DNA from: a bacterium
GTDB lineage: Bacteria > Vulcanimicrobiota > Vulcanimicrobiia > Vulcanimicrobiales > Vulcanimicrobiaceae
Direction: 5' to 3'
Length of the DNA stretch: 64,000 nucleotides
Assembly: GCA_021794205.1 (NCBI GenBank)
Contig: JAJYRH010000004.1
Location: 62,001-126,000, forward strand
The notes beneath the pieces are model-generated. The model was given only the letters and a program-made list of their open reading frames with translations. It did no database searches and was not told the origin of the DNA. Shown in pieces: positions 59,489 to 64,000 of this stretch. Numbering within the stretch: position 1 is the first letter of the stretch; every line of letters starts with the position of its first letter. The position numbers and the translations under genes were made by a program.

Positions 59489-62149
59489 CTAGCGCGGGCC
59501 GGGGCCGGTGACCACGCGGACGAAGTCCTTCGGGCGCACCCACTTCGCAACGGCCGCCTGCACCTGTGCGGGCGTCGTTGCCAATTCTTGGCGCGCTTCG
59601 AGGATATTTTCGTCGAGCGGTAAGCCTTCTTGAGCGTAACCGAGCAAGAGATCGGCAACGCCGCCATAGGATTGCTGGCGCACCGGGATGAGTCCCAGCA
59701 AGAGCGCCTTGGCGCGCAACAGACGATGCGCTCCGAGCGGATGCTGCTGGAGTTGCTCGATATCGGAGACGATCTGCTGCTGGGCCGGAACGATATTCTG
59801 CGGATTCGATCCGTAGCTGATCGTAAAGACCGAGCGATGCTTCTCGATGTTGAACTGCGATCCAACGTAGTAGACCCAACCATGGATCTCGCGCAGATCG
59901 TGGTAGAGCATCGAGCTGTAGAAGCCACCGGTCAACACGGTATTCGCTAGTTGTAGCGCGGCGTAATCCGGATTCGCGCGGCCGAAGGCCATGCTCTGCG
60001 CGAGCGTCGTTGACGACTGCACGCGCCCGGTCGCCGGGACGACGGCGGCTCCCGGCGGGTTGTTCGGTTGCGAGGCGAGCTCGGTCTGCGGTTTCGGACC
60101 GACGGCCTTCCACGATCCGAAATAGCGCTCGACGAGAATCTTCGCGCGCTCCGGAGTGATGTCACCGACGATGGCGATCGTCGTGAGATCCGGGCGATAC
60201 GCCGCGTGGTAGTAGTTCTGCAGATCGGCGAGCGTCAATCCCTTGATCGACGCCGGCGTTGCGTGACGCTGGGTCGGGTCACCCGCCGGATAGAGCAACT
60301 TCTGCAATTGCTCGCGTGCGAGCGTGTCGGGTGCGTTTTCAGATCCGAGAATCGCCCCGAGCGCTTGTTGGCGGACCACCGGGAAGACCGTCGCGGGGAG
60401 TGCGGGATGCAATTCTTCGTCGGCGAGGAGTTGCATGCCGCGGGCGACGTGGTTGGAGAGAACGTCGAGCGAGAAGTTCGTACCCACGCTGACGTTTGCG
60501 GCGATCTTATCGAGCTGTGCCTGGTAGGCGAGCCGGTTGTAGGTTGTACTTCCGTATCCCATCAAGGTTGCGAGGACGTCGCCGACCCCGGATTGCCCCT
60601 TGGGTTCCTGAAGGACCGGAGTGTTTTCGATCGAGCCGCGCAGGACGACCGTCTTGCTCAGCTTGCTCGGAACGACGATGACGCGCAAGCCGTTGGCGAG
60701 GGTGAACGTCGTGGGATGAATCGTCTGCGGCGGAACCTTGAGATTCGCGAGAATATTATTCGCCCACGCCGGGAGCGCTTCGTGCTTCGTCGGCGGGATC
60801 GAATTATTTTCTTTCGCCAGGGCGCCGGTTCCCATCGAGATCTTGCCGGAGTTGCTGGGAACGGCGTAGGCGAGAATCGATGTATTGTAAACGAGGTAGC
60901 GACGGAGCACGGCGTTCACCTCGGCGGTGGTGACGTGCTTGTACGCGGCGATCATTTGGTTCGGCGAGCGCAATCCTTGCACCGCGAGCGCCGTCGACCA
61001 TGCGAACGCGAGGTTCGCGATGTTGTTGTATTGGAACGACGCCTGCGCCACCTCGCGACGGATCGCGGCCCGTACTAACGCGGCCGGGACACCGTTCTTT
61101 TTATAGCCTTCGATCACCGCTTTCATCTCAGCGGCGATCGTCTGCGGTTTCGTGCTCGGCGCAACCGCGGCAAAGAGGAACCCACCCGAGAGTTTCGGAT
61201 GATTGTCGCTCTGAAAACCGGTGAAGAGCGCCTTGCCGTCGGCGGTAAGGCCGTAGAGCGCTCCGCGCTGCGAGTTCAACACATCGGAAGCAATCACCGA
61301 GGCGGCGTACATTTTGCTGTCGTAGCCGGGAAAGCGAAACGCCTGCGCGACCAACGTATAGGGTTGGTCGCTCGTCTCGGAGATGACCTGCGCCTTCATC
61401 GGCAGCGGCGCCACCTTCGGACGCGCCGGTAATTTTGCGGCGGGAATCGAACCGAAGAGTTTTTTCACCATCGCGATCGTCGAATGTGGATCGACGTTGC
61501 CGACGATGACGAAGATGGCGTTATTCGGGTGATACCACGTGTTATAGAAGTCGATGAGTTGTTTGTGGTTGATCTGCGTCGAGAACGTCTTGATCGTTCC
61601 CAGCGTGTTGTTTCCGTACGGCGTCCCCACGTAGACCGCCTTTTGGATCTTCATCAGCATGCGCGAGATCGCGTTGCTGTTATCCTGCGTGACCTCTTGT
61701 TCGATCGCGCCGCGCTCTTGGTTCCATTGGTTTTGCGCCATGAGCAGGCCGCGCGCGCGGGAGGCTTCGAGACGAAGCGCCACGTCGAGATATTGGGAGG
61801 GGACCGTAAAGAAATATTGCGTCATTTCGGCCTGAGTGTCGGCGTCGAAATCGCCGCCGGTGAGGCCGATGATCTCGGTGAGCTGATTCGCCGAAATCGT
61901 CTTGCTGCCGCGGAACATCATGTGTTCGGTCGCGTGCGCGAGACCGTCGAGCGGCTCTTCGTTCGAGCCGACTTTGTAATTCATCATCGTCGTGACGACG
62001 GGCGCGAGCGTATCGCGTACGACCACGACCTGAAGACCGTTAGAAAGCGTAGTGCGGGTGACGTTCGAATCGGCACGCGCTTGCCCGACGAGGGCGAACC
62101 CAAGGGCGAGCGCCGCCGCGAACGCGACGAGCGGGCGAGTAAATCGCAC
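59489..62149 (-). CDS. M16 family zinc metallopeptidase (two-domain)
   Basis: The 886-aa product has a signal peptide (about 1-27, cleavage near ARA-D) and two M16 repeats. The first holds the inverted zinc motif HATEH (72-76) and a third ligand in EQEVTQDN (Glu152). The second half (about 470-880) has M16 structure but no zinc motif (GYGSTTYNRLAY and so on), as in single-chain peptidases. It is periplasmic and its substrate is unknown. GTG start with AAGGAG upstream; a terminator follows. Confidence 0.93.
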   Translation of the reverse strand: MRFTRPLVAFAAALALGFALVGQARADSNVTRTTLSNGLQVVVVRDTLAPVVTTMMNYKVGSNEEPLDGLAHATEHMMFRGSKTISANQLTEIIGLTGGDFDADTQAEMTQYFFTVPSQYLDVALRLEASRARGLLMAQNQWNQERGAIEQEVTQDNSNAISRMLMKIQKAVYVGTPYGNNTLGTIKTFSTQINHKQLIDFYNTWYHPNNAIFVIVGNVDPHSTIAMVKKLFGSIPAAKLPARPKVAPLPMKAQVISETSDQPYTLVAQAFRFPGYDSKMYAASVIASDVLNSQRGALYGLTADGKALFTGFQSDNHPKLSGGFLFAAVAPSTKPQTIAAEMKAVIEGYKKNGVPAALVRAAIRREVAQASFQYNNIANLAFAWSTALAVQGLRSPNQMIAAYKHVTTAEVNAVLRRYLVYNTSILAYAVPSNSGKISMGTGALAKENNSIPPTKHEALPAWANNILANLKVPPQTIHPTTFTLANGLRVIVVPSKLSKTVVLRGSIENTPVLQEPKGQSGVGDVLATLMGYGSTTYNRLAYQAQLDKIAANVSVGTNFSLDVLSNHVARGMQLLADEELHPALPATVFPVVRQQALGAILGSENAPDTLAREQLQKLLYPAGDPTQRHATPASIKGLTLADLQNYYHAAYRPDLTTIAIVGDITPERAKILVERYFGSWKAVGPKPQTELASQPNNPPGAAVVPATGRVQSSTTLAQSMAFGRANPDYAALQLANTVLTGGFYSSMLYHDLREIHGWVYYVGSQFNIEKHRSVFTISYGSNPQNIVPAQQQIVSDIEQLQQHPLGAHRLLRAKALLLGLIPVRQQSYGGVADLLLGYAQEGLPLDENILEARQELATTPAQVQAAVAKWVRPKDFVRVVTGPGPR

Positions 62150-62200
62150 GATAGGAGGACTCCTTCAGTTACAGAGGGCGATGTAGACTTTACTGCGGCC

Positions 62201-64000
62201 TTACGAAGAAAGTTGCAGATCCCGGAGATTTGGCTCGGCGAGGAGCGCTGCGCGGAGTCCCGCGTTCCCGGGATCGCGCAATTCGGGGTCGCGCTCGAAG
62301 ATCTCGCGGGCGGCCCCGGCGGCCGCGATGAAGAGCGCCCGATCCGCGATGGGGTCGCCGAAGCGCATCCCGCTGTGCCCGGACTGCAGGATGCCGCCGA
62401 GCTGGCCGCCGCCGCGCAACTCGAGATCGCGTTCGGCGATCGCGAAGCCATCGGAACTCTCCAGGAGAAACTCGAGTCGCGCGCTCTGCGACGTCTCGTC
62501 GGGATGTACCAGCAAACAGTAGGAGGAAGCGGCTCCGCGCCCGACGCGCCCTCGTAATTGGTGGAGCTGCGCGAGGCCGTAGCGATGCGCGTCGAGCACG
62601 AGCATGACGACCGCGTTGGAAACGTCTACGCCGACCTCCACCACCGTCGTCGCCACCAATACGTCGATCTCCCCGGCGGCGAACTGTCGCATCGTCCGAT
62701 CCTTTGCATCGCCCGGCATGCGCCCGTGGAGCAATCCCACCCGCAACCCTGCGAACGGCCCGGCGGCGACGCGCTCCGCTTCTTCAACCGCGCCGATCAG
62801 GCCGGTCCCTTCATCGTCGTCGCTCTCGATCGCGGCGCAGACGATATAGGCCTGTTGGCGATCTTTCTCGACGCGCTCGCGAATGAAGCGATAGGCGCGC
62901 TCGAGCCGACTCATCCGCAGCACGTAGGTTTCGATCGGCGTGCGTCCGGGCGGCAACTCATCGATCGACGAAATATCGAGCCCGGCGAGCAACGTCTGCG
63001 AGAGCGTCCGCGGAATCGGCGTCGCCGTTAAATGGAGCGTGTGCGGCGTACCTCCCTTCGCGCGTAAGCGCGCGCGCTGCTCGACGCCGAAACGATGTTG
63101 TTCGTCGATCGCGACGAGACCGAGGCGGAAAAACTCGGTGCTCTCCGTCAACAGCGCATGGGTTCCAACCGCAACGGCGGCTTCGCCGCTTCCGAGACGC
63201 CGCAACGCCTCTCGGCGCTCGGAGGCACGTTGGCTACCGAGAACGGGTTGGACGGCGATGCCGAACGGCATGAGCAGCGGCCCCAATTTCTGCGCGTGTT
63301 GGAGGGCGAGCAGTTCGGTCGGCGCCATCAACGCCGATTGCACGTTATTCCGCGCCGCGATTAACATTGCGGCGGCGGCGACGAGCGTCTTGCCGCTCCC
63401 GACGTCGCCCTGCACCAATCGATTCATCGGTACCTCGCCGGCGAGGTCGCGCGCGATCTCGTCGATGACGCGCCGTTGCGCGCCGGTGAGCGGGAAGGGC
63501 AGATCGCATTCGAGTTCTTCGATGCACCGTCGCGCGTCGGGCATCGCCTCGGCGCCGCGTTCGAGAGATCGCACCGCTCGCCGCCGGAGCGACGCGAACG
63601 CGTGAACTAAAAATTCACCGAAGGCGAATCGCTCTCGCGCGCGCCGCGCGTCCTCCGGGGCCTCCGGTGCGTGCAGGATCCGATACGCTCGCTCGATCGG
63701 CTCGTAGCCGATGCGTTGAAGGATCGCAGGCGGAATCGGATCGGGGGGTGCTTCTTCGAGAAGGTGCGGAAAATTTCGCGCGATCGCGGCGGCGATCGTT
63801 TTACTGGTAAGCTCGCGCGTCGCGTGATAGATCGGCACGAGCGCGCCGCGGTACCGTTCGTCGCGTTCGAGAATGCGATAGGTGCTTACGCTGATGACGG
63901 GCCCCGCGAGCGAACGCTCGACGCGACCGCGCACGAAGAGTCGCATTCCGACTTTAAAGCGGCCGATCGCGTACCGATTGCGGCCGATCCATTTTGCGCG
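62201..64000 (-). CDS. recG: ATP-dependent DNA helicase RecG (5' end outside window)
   Basis: The frame is open to the right edge, and an apparent Met at 63944-63946 is internal: codons before it (RAKWIGRNRYAIGRFKVG) continue the RecG wedge/OB domain. The helicase core has Walker A GDVGSGKT, the DEQH box (VAIDEQHRFG), LTATPIPRTL and the RecG-specific VVEVGVDVSNA, QLHQLRGRVGRG and ERDLELRGGG blocks. RecG remodels stalled replication forks and branched DNA. The N-terminal part lies beyond base 64000. Confidence 0.95.
   Translation of the reverse strand, partial: RAKWIGRNRYAIGRFKVGMRLFVRGRVERSLAGPVISVSTYRILERDERYRGALVPIYHATRELTSKTIAAAIARNFPHLLEEAPPDPIPPAILQRIGYEPIERAYRILHAPEAPEDARRARERFAFGEFLVHAFASLRRRAVRSLERGAEAMPDARRCIEELECDLPFPLTGAQRRVIDEIARDLAGEVPMNRLVQGDVGSGKTLVAAAAMLIAARNNVQSALMAPTELLALQHAQKLGPLLMPFGIAVQPVLGSQRASERREALRRLGSGEAAVAVGTHALLTESTEFFRLGLVAIDEQHRFGVEQRARLRAKGGTPHTLHLTATPIPRTLSQTLLAGLDISSIDELPPGRTPIETYVLRMSRLERAYRFIRERVEKDRQQAYIVCAAIESDDDEGTGLIGAVEEAERVAAGPFAGLRVGLLHGRMPGDAKDRTMRQFAAGEIDVLVATTVVEVGVDVSNAVVMLVLDAHRYGLAQLHQLRGRVGRGAASSYCLLVHPDETSQSARLEFLLESSDGFAIAERDLELRGGGQLGGILQSGHSGMRFGDPIADRALFIAAAGAAREIFERDPELRDPGNAGLRAALLAEPNLRDLQLSS

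Noticed and set aside
59367-60113. Long N-terminal extension of the HAD hydrolase gene
   Set aside because: It crosses the M16 terminator and runs out of frame inside the M16 peptidase gene; its translation has no family content.

Overview
The window is a GC-rich bacterial chromosome segment with short intergenic gaps and many 4-bp start/stop overlaps. The cell is a diderm: the flagellar genes include the P-ring (FlgI) and L-ring (FlgH), and there are several signal-peptide lipoproteins. At the same time it carries a FliW-CsrA-flagellin module best known from Firmicutes, and sigma-28-type promoters in front of flagellar operons. Gene style and this mixture suggest an uncultured high-GC diderm lineage such as Candidatus Eremiobacterota (WPS-2). 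That placement is inference; no rRNA or other phylogenetic marker was available to test it.

Layout. 1-4486: a lower-GC glycan segment (two DegT-type aminotransferases, a WbqC-like protein, a methyltransferase, a GT2 glycosyltransferase). 4724-5977: a Vgb-like beta-propeller lipoprotein. 6278-8761: an ExeA-like AAA ATPase and a large protein with a DUF11-like domain and a PAREPA repeat linker. 8773-29686: a nearly unbroken minus-strand flagellar region. Read in the direction of transcription it contains flgF-flgG-flgA-flgH-flgI-flgJ-flgN-flgK-flgL-fliW-csrA, then flagellin with its own promoter and terminator, then three glycosyltransferases, then flaG-fliD-fliS and a FliT-like gene. 30289-32514: two lower-GC plus-strand lipoprotein genes sitting between flagellar operons. 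32735-33979: flgB-flgC-fliE. 34033-39908: ABC exporter, zinc-ribbon membrane protein, photolyase/cryptochrome, cytochrome c, GNAT, TPR/ATP-grasp protein. 39889-46477: a tight minus-strand operon with moaA, queG, an aldo/keto reductase, moeB-rhodanese, a hydrolase, moaE, moaD, a small protein and a HAD phosphatase. 46548-64000: mixed housekeeping genes (ATP-grasp-like protein, STAS protein, PhoU, class V aminotransferase, 3-hydroxyacyl-CoA dehydrogenase, enoyl-CoA hydratase, thiolase, papain-like protease, TlpA, DUF2249-CRP regulator, coaD/rsmD block, M16 peptidase, recG).

How the genes work together. The flagellar genes cover rod, rings, hook-filament junction, cap, filament, secretion chaperones and a post-transcriptional flagellin thermostat (FliW/CsrA). 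The export apparatus, hook protein, motor and the sigma factor itself are not in this window. Four transcription units start with the same promoter layout, TAAA-like box, 12-nt spacer, GCCGATAA-like box, and a weaker fifth precedes the glycosyltransferase operon. This suggests that early (flgB, flgF) and late (flagellin, flaG) genes are read by one FliA/SigD-type sigma factor instead of the usual tiers. The three glycosyltransferases between flagellin and flaG are the likely flagellin glycosylation machinery.
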